Assembly: GCF_002339505.1 (NCBI RefSeq)
Contig: NZ_DDJO01000012.1
Span: 214,857 to 278,856, forward strand
Direction of reading: 5' to 3'
Source: Corynebacterium sp. UBA2622
Lineage (GTDB): Bacteria > Actinomycetota > Actinomycetes > Mycobacteriales > Mycobacteriaceae
DNA: 64,000 nucleotides
The notes beneath the pieces were generated by a model. The model was not told the origin of the DNA, ran no database searches, and worked only from the letters and a program-made list of their open reading frames with translations. Below, in pieces: positions 7,820-16,105 of the stretch; the first letter of the stretch is position 1, and every line of letters starts with the position of its first letter. Position numbers and translations under genes: made by a program.

Positions 7820-9199
7820 TTAACCGCCCACCGCCTCAATCGCCTCGCGGAGGGTGTGGGCCGAAGAGATGCGCAGGCCCGGAACCCGTGGCTTCTCCCC
7901 CGCGGGGACCACCGCGCGGGTGTATCCGAGCCGCGCGGCCTCCTGCAGGCGCCGTTCCAGGCTGGGAACGCGCCGCAGCTCCCCGGCGAGGCCGACCTCG
8001 CCGACCACCACCGTTTTGGGGGGCAGGGGGCGCTCGTGGAGGCTGGACCACGTGGCCAGGGCCACGGCGAGGTCGGTGCCCGTCTCCGTGATCTTCACGC
8101 CCCCGACCGTGGCCACGTAGGCGTCCTTGTCGTTGGTCCGCTCACCGCACCTGGCCTGAAGCACGGCCAGGACCATCGGAACCCGGTTGGAGTCCAGGCC
8201 GGTGACCACCCGCCGGGGGCTCTTGTTCACCGGCTCCACCGTCAGCGCCTGCACCTCCGCCAGCATGGGGCGCACGCCGTCCATTGCGACGGTCACCGCG
8301 GAGCCATCGGGGGTCTGGCCCCGGTGGGAGAGGAAGAGGCCGGATGGGTCGGGCACCTCCCGGATGCCCTCGGCCGTCTGTTCGAAACAGCCGACTTCGT
8401 CGGTGGCGCCGAAGCGGTTCTTGATCCCGCGCAGCATCCGCAGGCTCGACTGGCGGTCACCCTCGAAGTTGAGCACGACGTCGACAAGATGCTCGAGCAC
8501 GCGGGGGCCGGCGACGTTGCCGTCCTTGGTCACGTGGCCGACGAGCAGGATGGGGAGGTTAGTGGTTTTCGCAAGCGTGGTCAGGGCCGCGGTGACGGCC
8601 CGCGACTGCGCGACCCCTCCCGGAACCCCCTCCACACCCGGGGCATGCATGGTCTGCACGGAGTCCACGATGAGGAGCGAGGGCTTGACCTGTTCAACGT
8701 GGCCGAACACCACGTCGAGGTTTGACTCGGAGGCGAGGAAGAGGGTCTCGTTCAGGGCGTCGGTGCGCTCCGCGCGGGCGCACACCTGCCCCGCGGATTC
8801 CTCCGCCGTGACGTAGAGGGCGCGGCGGTTGCCCAGCTTGGACCAGCGCGAGGCAACCTCGAGGAGCAGCGTGGACTTGCCGACGCCCGGTTCACCCGCC
8901 ATGAGAACGACCGATCCCGGAACCACGCCGGAGCCGAGAACCCGGTCGAGCTCGCCGATTCCGGACGGGGTCGTGTGCGCGGCGGTCGCGTCGACAGTAG
9001 TGATGGGTGTGGCGGGCGAGGTGGGGGTGAGCGCCTGCATCCGCACCGGGCCGGAGGAGACCGCCGAGGAAGCCGAGGCAAGGGGGGTCTGTTCCTGCAG
9101 GGTGCCCCAGGAACCGCACTCGGGGCAGCGGCCGAGCCACTTGGGGGAGGAGTAACCGCACTCGGAGCACGTGTGCAGGGTGCGCTGTTTTTTCGCCAT
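7820..9199 (-). CDS. radA: DNA repair protein RadA
   Basis: RadA is a RecA-like ATPase that helps process recombination intermediates by branch migration. The 459-residue protein shows the N-terminal four-Cys zinc finger (CSECGYSSPKWLGRCPECG), Walker A (GEPGVGKST), the RadA-specific KNRFG motif and a C-terminal Lon-like domain ending in the usual ISSAHTLREAI segment. ATG 9199 is preferred over GTG 9205 because TAGAGT lies six bases before 9199. disA follows on the same strand after 54 bases. Confidence 0.96.
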   Translation of the reverse strand: MAKKQRTLHTCSECGYSSPKWLGRCPECGSWGTLQEQTPLASASSAVSSGPVRMQALTPTSPATPITTVDATAAHTTPSGIGELDRVLGSGVVPGSVVLMAGEPGVGKSTLLLEVASRWSKLGNRRALYVTAEESAGQVCARAERTDALNETLFLASESNLDVVFGHVEQVKPSLLIVDSVQTMHAPGVEGVPGGVAQSRAVTAALTTLAKTTNLPILLVGHVTKDGNVAGPRVLEHLVDVVLNFEGDRQSSLRMLRGIKNRFGATDEVGCFEQTAEGIREVPDPSGLFLSHRGQTPDGSAVTVAMDGVRPMLAEVQALTVEPVNKSPRRVVTGLDSNRVPMVLAVLQARCGERTNDKDAYVATVGGVKITETGTDLAVALATWSSLHERPLPPKTVVVGEVGLAGELRRVPSLERRLQEAARLGYTRAVVPAGEKPRVPGLRISSAHTLREAIEAVGG

Positions 9200-9278
9200 G
9201 CGCACACTCTAGGACACGGGTCGGACACGACCGCCCAGGCGATCGGGAAAGGTGGCTGACCGGCGACAACAAACCCGT

Positions 9279-9369
9279 AAACCCGTAAAACTACAACGGT
9301 AAAACCGCAGGACGGAGAAATCGGACGCTGGGGCATCCTGGGGTTTTACCGTTTTAGTTTTACTGGTTT
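9279..9369. repeat. Intergenic inverted-repeat element, copy A
   Basis: Two 28-nt arms (9279-9306 and 9342-9369) are inverted copies matching at 26 of 28 positions. The arms are AT-rich and built from GTAAAAC/GGTAAAAC units, unlike the surrounding GC-rich DNA. The 35-nt loop has a further five-base complement (CAGGA at 9308, TCCTG at 9336), extending the hairpin. A related element with the same geometry lies at 23547-23637. It is located between the radA start and the lpqE end. No open reading frame or T-run terminator explains it. Confidence 0.8.
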
Positions 9370-9420
9370 GACCGACACCCCTGAGCCCCCGAAACCGCAC
9401 CGCACCGCACCCACGAAAAA

Positions 9421-9449
9421 CCGCCGCCCCGCGCAGCGCGGGACGGCGG
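9421..9449 (-). terminator. Intrinsic terminator of lpqE
   Basis: A GC-rich hairpin (CCGCCG and CCCGCG arms around a short loop) follows the lpqE stop on the minus strand and is followed on that strand by five T, the standard intrinsic terminator form. Confidence 0.8.
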
Positions 9450-9477
9450 CTGAAAACGTGAAGCTTGAAAATGAACC

Positions 9478-10023
9478 CTAGTGGGCCTCGACGTCCGACG
9501 GGCGGCGGTCGGACTCGCCCGAGGTGAGGTGCGGGGCGGAGACGGTCGCGTCGGCGTCGACAATGCCGGTGTCGAACTTGAAGGAGACCGGGACGTTGCC
9601 GCCGAAGGCGAAGTTCTTGTTCTGCAGAGCGGTGGCGACGTACTTGATGCAGCCGTCCTTGGACTGCGGCATGGCCTTGAGGGCCTTGGCGGAGTCACCG
9701 ACGAGGCTGCAGCGGGCCTGGATCTCGGCGGGGCCGCCGAGCTGGACCGGCGTGCCGTCGACGGTGACGGACTCCAGGGTGTGGGGCTTGCGGGCCTCGT
9801 TCTGGTTGACGGCGGTGAACTTGAGCGCAGCCTGGCCGTTCTCGTCGAGGACCACGGTGACGTCCTGGACGGCAACTTCGTTGTTCTCGCTCTGGGCGCT
9901 GGCACCGTCCACGGCCGCGACCTGGTCGGAGGTCTGGGTGATCTGACCTGCGGAGCACCCGGCGAGGAGCAGCGCGGATGCGGCGATTGCGGAGACGGCG
10001 GCGGCCGACTTGAGGGACTTCAC
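9478..10023 (-). CDS. lpqE: LpqE-like lipoprotein
   Basis: This is a 181-residue secreted lipoprotein. The signal peptide ends in the lipobox LLLAGC, so the mature protein is anchored at Cys24 or close to it on the outer face of the membrane. The mature domain is an Ig-like beta-rich segment with two further Cys. Position between radA and carD is that of LpqE in M. tuberculosis, hence the name; the function there is not established. I chose GTG 10023 rather than ATG 10038 because GGAGG (10036-10032) sits at the right distance before the GTG. Confidence 0.75.
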   Translation of the reverse strand: MKSLKSAAAVSAIAASALLLAGCSAGQITQTSDQVAAVDGASAQSENNEVAVQDVTVVLDENGQAALKFTAVNQNEARKPHTLESVTVDGTPVQLGGPAEIQARCSLVGDSAKALKAMPQSKDGCIKYVATALQNKNFAFGGNVPVSFKFDTGIVDADATVSAPHLTSGESDRRPSDVEAH

Positions 10024-10354
10024 GTGAGTGTCCTCCATAGCTGTAGTTCACGTATTTATCTCCGTTCACCTTAGCCGGTGGCGGGGTGTTTTTCCCAGTT
10101 TCGTCCGCCTGGGCGGGCACCGGCGGGAGACACGGTGGGGTCAATCGGGGGTAATCCCCCGTCAACCGGTATGACGGCGGTCACGGGTCACGGCAGCCGA
10201 TGAGACGGCCGGCACGGCGGTGGGGCCAGCTCAAAAACCGCCGGACGCGCGCGTCGCTGCGCGATGCTAAAGTGGCGTGGTTGTATAGAGCGTCCGAACC
10301 GCCCGGACGCACCCCCGCGCCGGGGCACCCCGCGCCCACTGCCAAGGAGAGTTG
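10024..10354. other. Divergent promoter region lpqE/carD
   Basis: This 331-base gap holds no credible gene. On the minus strand a GATAAA box with a short leader and GGAGG site serves lpqE. On the plus strand TATAGA at 10284-10289 is a likely -10 for carD. A perfect palindrome CGGGGG-TAAT-CCCCCG is at 10146-10161 and resembles RamA-type G/C-run sites. Confidence 0.6.
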
Positions 10355-10948
10355 ATGGAATTCAAAGTCGGAGAAGTTGTCGTCTACCCGCACCACGGCG
10401 CGGCGCGCATCGCCGACATTGAGCAGCGCGAGATTGGCGGGGAGAAGCTCGACTTCCTCGTGCTGAACATCCTCCAGTCCGACCTGGAAGTCCGTGTCCC
10501 GGTGAAGAACACGGAGTTGGTCGGCGTGCGCGATGTCGTCAATGAGGAAGGCCTGCAGAAGGTCTTCTCCGTGCTGCGCGAGACGGACGTCGAGGAGGCC
10601 GGAAACTGGTCCAGGCGCTACAAGGCCAACCAGGAACGGCTCGCCTCCGGCGACATCAACAAGGTGGCCGAGGTCGTCCGCGACCTGTGGCGCCGCGACC
10701 AGGGCAAGGGGCTCTCCGCCGGCGAGAAGCGCATGCTCGGCAAGGCCCGCCAGGTGCTCGTGGGCGAGCTCGCCCTTGCGCAGCCGGTGGACGAGAAGAA
10801 GGCCGACAAGATGGAGGCCGAGATCGCGAAGATCATCGAGGCTCAGGTCGCGGCGGGCATTTCCGTCGATCCGGACGCCGGCTTCGACGAGGACGACGTG
10901 GATCTCGACGACCTCAGTTTCGACGACGTCGAGGACGACGAGAAGTAG
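10355..10948 (+). CDS. carD: CarD RNA polymerase-binding transcription factor
   Basis: CarD binds the RNA polymerase beta subunit and stabilises open complexes, notably at rRNA promoters, and is essential in mycobacteria. The 197-residue protein has the N-terminal RID/Tudor domain (FKVGEVVVYPHHG) and the helical DNA-binding C-terminal domain with the Trp-containing stretch near WRRDQGKG. It ends in an acidic Asp/Glu tail of about 25 residues that is longer than in mycobacterial CarD. AAGGAGA precedes ATG 10355 at the ideal spacing. It heads the cluster with ispD, ispF and cysS. Confidence 0.96.
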   Translation: MEFKVGEVVVYPHHGAARIADIEQREIGGEKLDFLVLNILQSDLEVRVPVKNTELVGVRDVVNEEGLQKVFSVLRETDVEEAGNWSRRYKANQERLASGDINKVAEVVRDLWRRDQGKGLSAGEKRMLGKARQVLVGELALAQPVDEKKADKMEAEIAKIIEAQVAAGISVDPDAGFDEDDVDLDDLSFDDVEDDEK

Positions 10949-10963
10949 GCGAGAAGTAAGCGC

Positions 10964-11662
10964 GTGAGCCGGCCCGTTGTCGCCCTCGTCGCCGCGGCGG
11001 GCCGGGGAACCCGTCTCGGCGCGCCCCTGCCGAAGGCGTTCGTGGAGCTGCGCGGCCGCACGTTGCTCGAGCGTGCGGTATCGGGCGTCGAAAAGGCGGG
11101 CGTGGTCGACCGGGTCATCGTTGTCGTTTCCCCCGACATGGAGCCGCTGGCGCGCAAGTCCCTAGGCGGTCACCGCGTGACCTTCGTCCACGGCGGGGCC
11201 GAGAGGGCGGACTCGATCTACAACGGTCTGCGCGCCGCGCGGCTGGAGGACGCCAACGTGCTCATCCACGACGCTGCCCGCGCCCTCACCCCGCCGGAGA
11301 TGATCGCCCGCGTCGTGCGCGCCGCGGCGGAATCCGTGGCCGTCATCCCCGTCGTGCCCGTCGCGGACACGGTCAAGGAGGTGGCGGGGGAGGTGGTCGT
11401 CGCCACGCCCGACCGTTCCAGGCTGCGCGCGGTGCAGACCCCGCAGGCCTTCGACCTGCGCACCCTCCTGCGGGCCAACGAAAAGTACTTCTCGACGCGG
11501 CCCGACTTCACCGCCACCGACGACGCCAGCCTGATGGAGTGGTTCGGCGAGCGCGTGACCACGGTGCCCGGCGACCCGCTCGCGTTCAAGATCACCACCC
11601 CGCTGGACATGCGACTGGCCGAGGCGCTCACCGGGGGCGGACCGGCTATGGTGGGTCAATGA
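10964..11662 (+). CDS. ispD: 2-C-methyl-D-erythritol 4-phosphate cytidylyltransferase
   Basis: IspD transfers CMP from CTP to methylerythritol 4-phosphate, the third step of the MEP isoprenoid pathway. The 232-residue protein has the nucleotidyltransferase motif AAAGRGTRLGAPLPKAF near the N-terminus, the HDAAR motif, and a conserved TDDASLME segment. It starts with GTG, 15 bases after the carD stop, and its stop overlaps the ispF start (ATGA), indicating translational coupling. Confidence 0.95.
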   Translation: MSRPVVALVAAAGRGTRLGAPLPKAFVELRGRTLLERAVSGVEKAGVVDRVIVVVSPDMEPLARKSLGGHRVTFVHGGAERADSIYNGLRAARLEDANVLIHDAARALTPPEMIARVVRAAAESVAVIPVVPVADTVKEVAGEVVVATPDRSRLRAVQTPQAFDLRTLLRANEKYFSTRPDFTATDDASLMEWFGERVTTVPGDPLAFKITTPLDMRLAEALTGGGPAMVGQ

Positions 11663-12132
11663 GCAACCTCCGAGTCGGAAACGCGTTCGACGCCCACCAG
11701 AACCAGGCGGGCAAGGAGTGCTGGATCGCGGGCATCCTCCACGAGGGGGCCGACGGCTGCGAGGGGCACTCCGACGGCGACGTGGTCAGCCACGCGATCG
11801 TTGACGCCGTCCTCTCCGCCGCGGGCCTGGGCGATCTCGGCTCCTTCGTCGGGGTCGGCCGCCCCGAGTACGCCGGGGTCACCGGTATCCGCCTGCTCGA
11901 GGAGCTCAGGGAGCTTCTCGACGCCCACGGGGTGCGGGTCCTCAACGCCTCCGCCCAGCTGATCGCCCAGACGCCCAAGATGGGCCCCGTGCGCGAGGAG
12001 GCCGAGCGCGTGCTCTCCCAGGCGCTCGGTGCCCCCGTGTCGGTTTCGGCGACGACCACCGACCACATGGGCTTCACCGGCTCCGGTGAGGGCAGGGCGG
12101 CAATTGCCACGGCCCTGGTTGAACTAAGCTGA
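11659..12132 (+). CDS. ispF: 2-C-methyl-D-erythritol 2,4-cyclodiphosphate synthase
   Basis: IspF cyclises CDP-methylerythritol 2-phosphate to the cyclic diphosphate in the MEP pathway. The 157-residue length is normal for this trimeric zinc enzyme. The metal ligands are in FDAH near the start and HSDGD, and TTTDHMGFTGSGEG is the usual C-terminal signature. It overlaps ispD by four bases upstream and shares one base with the cysS start, so the three are one transcriptional unit. Confidence 0.95.
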   Translation: MSNLRVGNAFDAHQNQAGKECWIAGILHEGADGCEGHSDGDVVSHAIVDAVLSAAGLGDLGSFVGVGRPEYAGVTGIRLLEELRELLDAHGVRVLNASAQLIAQTPKMGPVREEAERVLSQALGAPVSVSATTTDHMGFTGSGEGRAAIATALVELS

Positions 12133-13553
12133 TGGCCGTGAATCCAGGTACAGGCACCGCAGACCAGCCACACAACCAGCGCATCTTCGACACTGCGACG
12201 CGTACGCTGCGCGCGTTCGAGCCGCTGCGCCCCGGCCACGTCTCCATCTACCTGTGCGGGGCGACCCCGCAGTCCGACCCGCACATCGGGCACCTGCGTT
12301 CCGGCGTCGCCTTCGACATCGTGCGCCGCTGGTTCATGGCACAGGGCTACGACGTCGCCTTCGTCCGCAACGTCACCGACATCGACGACAAGATCCTGGA
12401 CAAGGCCGCACAGAACAACCGCCCCTGGTGGGAGTGGGTGTCCACGTACGAGCGCGAGTTCACCCGCGCCTACTCCACTCTCGGGGTGCTGCCGCCGTCG
12501 GTGGAGCCGCGCGCGACAGGCCACGTGACCCAGATGGTCGAGTACATGCAGCGCCTCATGGCCCGCGGTTTCGCCTACCCCGCCGACGGCTCCGTCTACT
12601 TCGACGTGGATGCCTGGGTGCGCGCGGAGGGTTCGGACTACGGGTCGCTCTCCGGAAACAGGGTCGAGGAGATGGAGCAGGGAGAGAGCGACACCCACGG
12701 CAAGCGGGACCGGCACGACTTCGCCCTGTGGAAGGCCGCCAAGCCGGGGGAGCCGAGCTGGCCCACCCCGTGGGGCGACGGCCGCCCGGGCTGGCACCTG
12801 GAGTGCTCGGCCATGTCCACCTGGTACCTCGGGCCGGAGTTCGACATCCACGGCGGAGGGCTCGACCTGCAGTTCCCGCACCACGAGAACGAGCAGGCGC
12901 AGTCTCACGCCGCGGGCGACGGCTTCGCCCGCTTCTGGATGCACAACCACTGGGTCACCACCGCCGGGGAAAAGATGTCCAAGTCCCTCGGCAACGTGCT
13001 CTCCATCGACAACATGCTGGAGACGGTCCGCCCCGTCGAGCTGCGCTACTACCTCGGCTCCGCCCACTACCGCAGCGTGCTCGAGTACTCCCCGGAAGCT
13101 CTCCGGGAGGCGGCCGCCGGTTACCGGCGCATCGAGGAGTTCGTCGCCCGCGCGGGCACGCCCGAACCCACCGCATGGACCGAAGATTTCGCCAGCGCGC
13201 TGTACGACGACTTCGGGGTGCCCCAGGCGCTCGCCGAGATCCACAACACCGTCCGCGCCGGCAACAAGGCCCTCGCCGCCGGGGACACCGCCGCCGCCCG
13301 GGAGCACGCGGGCGCCGTCCGCGCGATGGCCGCCGTGCTCGGCATCGATCCGGGGGAGTGGGCCGATGGGGCGTCGACAAGCGATGCCGCAACCGGCGCG
13401 CTCGACGTGCTCGTGGGGGCGGAGCTGCAACGGCGCACGGACGCCCGCGCGGCGAAGGACTGGGCCACCGCGGACGAGGTGCGTGACCGCCTGGCGGCGG
13501 CGGGCATCGAGGTCACCGACACCCCCGACGGCCCGCAGTGGGCACTGAAATAA
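12132..13553 (+). CDS. cysS: Cysteine--tRNA ligase
   Basis: This class I aminoacyl-tRNA synthetase charges tRNA-Cys. The 473-residue protein has the HIGH signature (PHIGHLRSG), the zinc-binding Cys and His residues (CGATPQ, WHLECSAMS, HGGGLDLQFPHHENE) and KMSKS (EKMSKSLGNV). The ATG shares its A with the ispF TGA stop. rlmB follows 14 bases later. The related MshC ligase of mycothiol synthesis is shorter and lacks the C-terminal anticodon region present here, so CysS is the better call. Confidence 0.96.
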   Translation: MAVNPGTGTADQPHNQRIFDTATRTLRAFEPLRPGHVSIYLCGATPQSDPHIGHLRSGVAFDIVRRWFMAQGYDVAFVRNVTDIDDKILDKAAQNNRPWWEWVSTYEREFTRAYSTLGVLPPSVEPRATGHVTQMVEYMQRLMARGFAYPADGSVYFDVDAWVRAEGSDYGSLSGNRVEEMEQGESDTHGKRDRHDFALWKAAKPGEPSWPTPWGDGRPGWHLECSAMSTWYLGPEFDIHGGGLDLQFPHHENEQAQSHAAGDGFARFWMHNHWVTTAGEKMSKSLGNVLSIDNMLETVRPVELRYYLGSAHYRSVLEYSPEALREAAAGYRRIEEFVARAGTPEPTAWTEDFASALYDDFGVPQALAEIHNTVRAGNKALAAGDTAAAREHAGAVRAMAAVLGIDPGEWADGASTSDAATGALDVLVGAELQRRTDARAAKDWATADEVRDRLAAAGIEVTDTPDGPQWALK

Positions 13554-13567
13554 GGAGAATGTAATTT

Positions 13568-14509
13568 ATGGCGAAACCGTACCAGCGCCCCGACAAGCAG
13601 AAGACCAGCAAGAAAGGCGCCCCCAAAGGCTCCGGCGGCCAGCGCCGCCGCGGCCTGGCGGGCAAGGGGGCGACCCCGAAGGCGGAGGATCGCGTCTACC
13701 ACTCCGCGCACAAGCGCAAGATTGAGCGGGAGCGCCGCTCCGCCGGGCGCCACGAGCGCGAGGGCGTGGACCTCGTCGTGGGCCGCAACCCCGTCGTGGA
13801 GTGCCTGCACGCGAAGGTTCCCGCGGAGGCGCTGTACGTCGCGCAGGGCACCGGCCACGACGACCGGCTCAGCGAGGCCGTCACCCTGGCCAACTCGAAA
13901 GGCCTGCCCGTGCACGAGGTGCCGCGGCGCGACCTGGACAACATGACCGGCAACGGCATGCACCAGGGCATCGGCCTGAAGATCCAGCCGTACAAGTACG
14001 CGGACGTCTTCGATCTCATCGGAGGTGTGAAGGACCGGGGCGAGACCGGTATGTTCGTCATCCTCGACAACATCACCGACCCGCGCAACCTCGGTGCCGT
14101 GATCCGTTCCACCGCCGCCTTCGGCGGCCACGGTGTCATCATCCCCGAGCGCCGCTCCGCGCAGGTCACGGGCGTCGCCTGGCGCACCTCCGCGGGTACC
14201 GCGGCGCGCCTTCCCGTGGCGAAGGCCACCAACATCACCCGCACACTGAAGCAGTTCAAGGACAACGGCTACATGGTCGTCGGCCTCGACGCCGGTGGGG
14301 AACACACAATCGACACCTTCGACGGCGCAACCGACCCGGTTGTCATCGTCGTCGGCTCCGAGGGCAAGGGGATTTCGCGCCTGGTGCGGGAAAACTGCGA
14401 CGTGATCATGTCCATTCCCACTGCGGACTGGGTCGAATCGCTCAACGCCTCCGTCGCCGCGGGCGTGGTGCTCAGCGAGTTCGCGCGCCAGCGTCGCGTC
14501 AAAGGCTGA
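13568..14509 (+). CDS. rlmB: 23S rRNA 2'-O-ribose methyltransferase, RlmB/TrmH (SpoU) family
   Basis: This SpoU-family enzyme uses S-adenosylmethionine to methylate a ribose, most likely G2251 of 23S rRNA. The 313 residues comprise a basic, Gly/Lys-rich N-terminal extension of about 70 residues, a substrate-binding domain (VVGRNPVVECL), and the knotted SPOUT domain with NITDPRNLGAVIRSTAAFG, IVVGSEGKGISRLV and SLNASVAAGVV. The exact target is inferred from family. A purine-rich AAGGAGAATG lies before the ATG. The 3' end overlaps the convergent hydrolase gene by 11 bases. Confidence 0.9.
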   Translation: MAKPYQRPDKQKTSKKGAPKGSGGQRRRGLAGKGATPKAEDRVYHSAHKRKIERERRSAGRHEREGVDLVVGRNPVVECLHAKVPAEALYVAQGTGHDDRLSEAVTLANSKGLPVHEVPRRDLDNMTGNGMHQGIGLKIQPYKYADVFDLIGGVKDRGETGMFVILDNITDPRNLGAVIRSTAAFGGHGVIIPERRSAQVTGVAWRTSAGTAARLPVAKATNITRTLKQFKDNGYMVVGLDAGGEHTIDTFDGATDPVVIVVGSEGKGISRLVRENCDVIMSIPTADWVESLNASVAAGVVLSEFARQRRVKG

Positions 14510-15239
14510 AGAACCGACCCACCAGCTCCGCCCCGACGACGAGGTCGGTGCCGGGGCCGAGGCGCTCGTCGAGCGCCACGGGAGCGGGTACGACGTGGCC
14601 CATGCCTTCGACGGACCACAGCTCCACGGGAGCTGAGCCACCGGACCAGGTGTCGCGCCGCAGGCCCGGAGAGGGTTGCTCCACCGCGTGCTCCCCGGAG
14701 CCGCTGAGCGCGGCCAGAAACGCGGCGCTCTGCAGCGCACCGGGCCGCTCACCCGGGAGGTAGGGGACCAGGGGATCAGCGGTGCCGTGCACCGAGAGAA
14801 CGGGTGTGGGTACCCAGTTTCCCGGCCGGGCCGGCATGGTGTTCAGGGCGGGAAGGGGAGTGCCGAAGGTGGCGATGCCATGGAGGGCCCCGGGGGCGTC
14901 GAAAAGCAGGCGCACCAGCATCTGGCCACCGTTGGAGAACCCGCACCCGATCACGCGCCGCGGCCTGTACAGGCCGATGAGCTCGGTGAGGAAGCCGACG
15001 TCGTCGGAGCCGCTGCCCGGGTCGAGCGCGTTGAAGCGGCGGTGCAGGGCATCTGGGTAGACAACCGTGCACCCGCGCTCGGCGAGGCTGTCGAAGGTGT
15101 GGCCGGTGAACGCGCGGGCCACGTTGCCGGACTGCCGCAGACCGTGGAGGAAGAGGACCAGAGTGTCCCCGTGGCCGTCGACCTCCACCCACGTGCGCAC
15201 GACACCGTCGAGGGTGAGGTTCCGGCGCCGTGGGTTCAC
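14499..15239 (-). CDS. Alpha/beta hydrolase, polyhydroxybutyrate depolymerase/LpqC-like esterase
   Basis: This is a 246-residue alpha/beta hydrolase of the esterase/PHB depolymerase group. It has the oxyanion-region LFLHGLRQSG, the nucleophile elbow GCGFSNGG, the likely Asp in HGTADPLVPY and His in VEGMGHVV. No signal peptide is visible. The GTG start overlaps the znuB stop by four bases (GTGA), so it can be read with the zinc operon, yet TAAGCT six bases upstream could also give a separate leaderless transcript. The substrate is unknown. Confidence 0.8.
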   Translation of the reverse strand: MNPRRRNLTLDGVVRTWVEVDGHGDTLVLFLHGLRQSGNVARAFTGHTFDSLAERGCTVVYPDALHRRFNALDPGSGSDDVGFLTELIGLYRPRRVIGCGFSNGGQMLVRLLFDAPGALHGIATFGTPLPALNTMPARPGNWVPTPVLSVHGTADPLVPYLPGERPGALQSAAFLAALSGSGEHAVEQPSPGLRRDTWSGGSAPVELWSVEGMGHVVPAPVALDERLGPGTDLVVGAELVGRFFSL

Positions 15240-16105
15240 GCGCCCAGCTTAACGGGTGCCCGCCGGGCGCGGGAGCCGGCCAGCCGGCACACGGCGTAGA
15301 TGGCGAAGGAGATGAAGGCCACCACGACGCTCACGGGAAGGCCGGGGGTGAGGGAAAGCACCAGCCCGCCGACCGAGGCGAGTTCGGCGAAGATGACGCT
15401 CCACACCACGGCGGCGCGGGGGTTCGCCGTCACCGCGACGGCGCTCGCGCCGGGCGCGATGAGCAGGGCCATCACCAGCAGAACGCCCACGACCTGCACG
15501 GCCTGCGCGGTGGTGATCCCGAGGAGCACGGCGAAGACCAGGGCGAGGCCGCGCACGGGAACACCGGAAGCGGCCGCGACCTCGGGGTCGGCCGAGGCGA
15601 AGAGAAGCGGGCGCCAGAGCAGGCCCACCGCGGCGGCCACCAGCAGCGCCGCCAGCGCCAGGGACCGCACCCCGGTGCCCGTCACGCCGACGATCTGCCC
15701 GGTGAGCAGCGCCATCGCCCGTGTGGAGTTACCCGGGTACAGGTGCAGGCAGAGTACGGAGATGCCCATGCCGAAGCTCATCACCACCCCCACCGCGGCA
15801 TCGTTGCCGCCGCGCAGCCCCAAGAGCGCGAGGAGCACCGCGGCGCTCACGGAACCGGCCACGGCCCCCAGCCCGAGGTTGACGCCGAAGAGCAGGGCCG
15901 CGGCCGCCCCCATCAGGGCGAGCTCCGAGGTCGCGTGCACCCCGAAGGACATCCGCCGCAGAACCACCAACGGTGCAATGAGCCCCGACAGCAGGCCCAG
16001 CAGCGCCGCCGCGGCGAGGGCGGAGGCGACGAAATCGAAACCGAGCAGGTAGCGGGTCTGCGCGATGGCGCCCGCGAGGGTATGCATCAGGTCTGCCGGG
16101 GTCAC
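15236..16105 (-). CDS. znuB: Zinc/manganese ABC transporter permease
   Basis: This 289-residue polytopic protein is the permease of a metal-ion ABC-3 family importer. It has about eight hydrophobic segments and the family's typical stretches such as APLVVLRRMSFGVHATSELALMG near the N-terminus and LGITTAQAVQVVGVLLVMALLIAP in the second half. Its GTG start overlaps the end of the ATPase gene by four bases. The Zn assignment comes from the His-rich binding protein and the Zur-like operator upstream of the operon. Confidence 0.88.
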   Translation of the reverse strand: MTPADLMHTLAGAIAQTRYLLGFDFVASALAAAALLGLLSGLIAPLVVLRRMSFGVHATSELALMGAAAALLFGVNLGLGAVAGSVSAAVLLALLGLRGGNDAAVGVVMSFGMGISVLCLHLYPGNSTRAMALLTGQIVGVTGTGVRSLALAALLVAAAVGLLWRPLLFASADPEVAAASGVPVRGLALVFAVLLGITTAQAVQVVGVLLVMALLIAPGASAVAVTANPRAAVVWSVIFAELASVGGLVLSLTPGLPVSVVVAFISFAIYAVCRLAGSRARRAPVKLGA

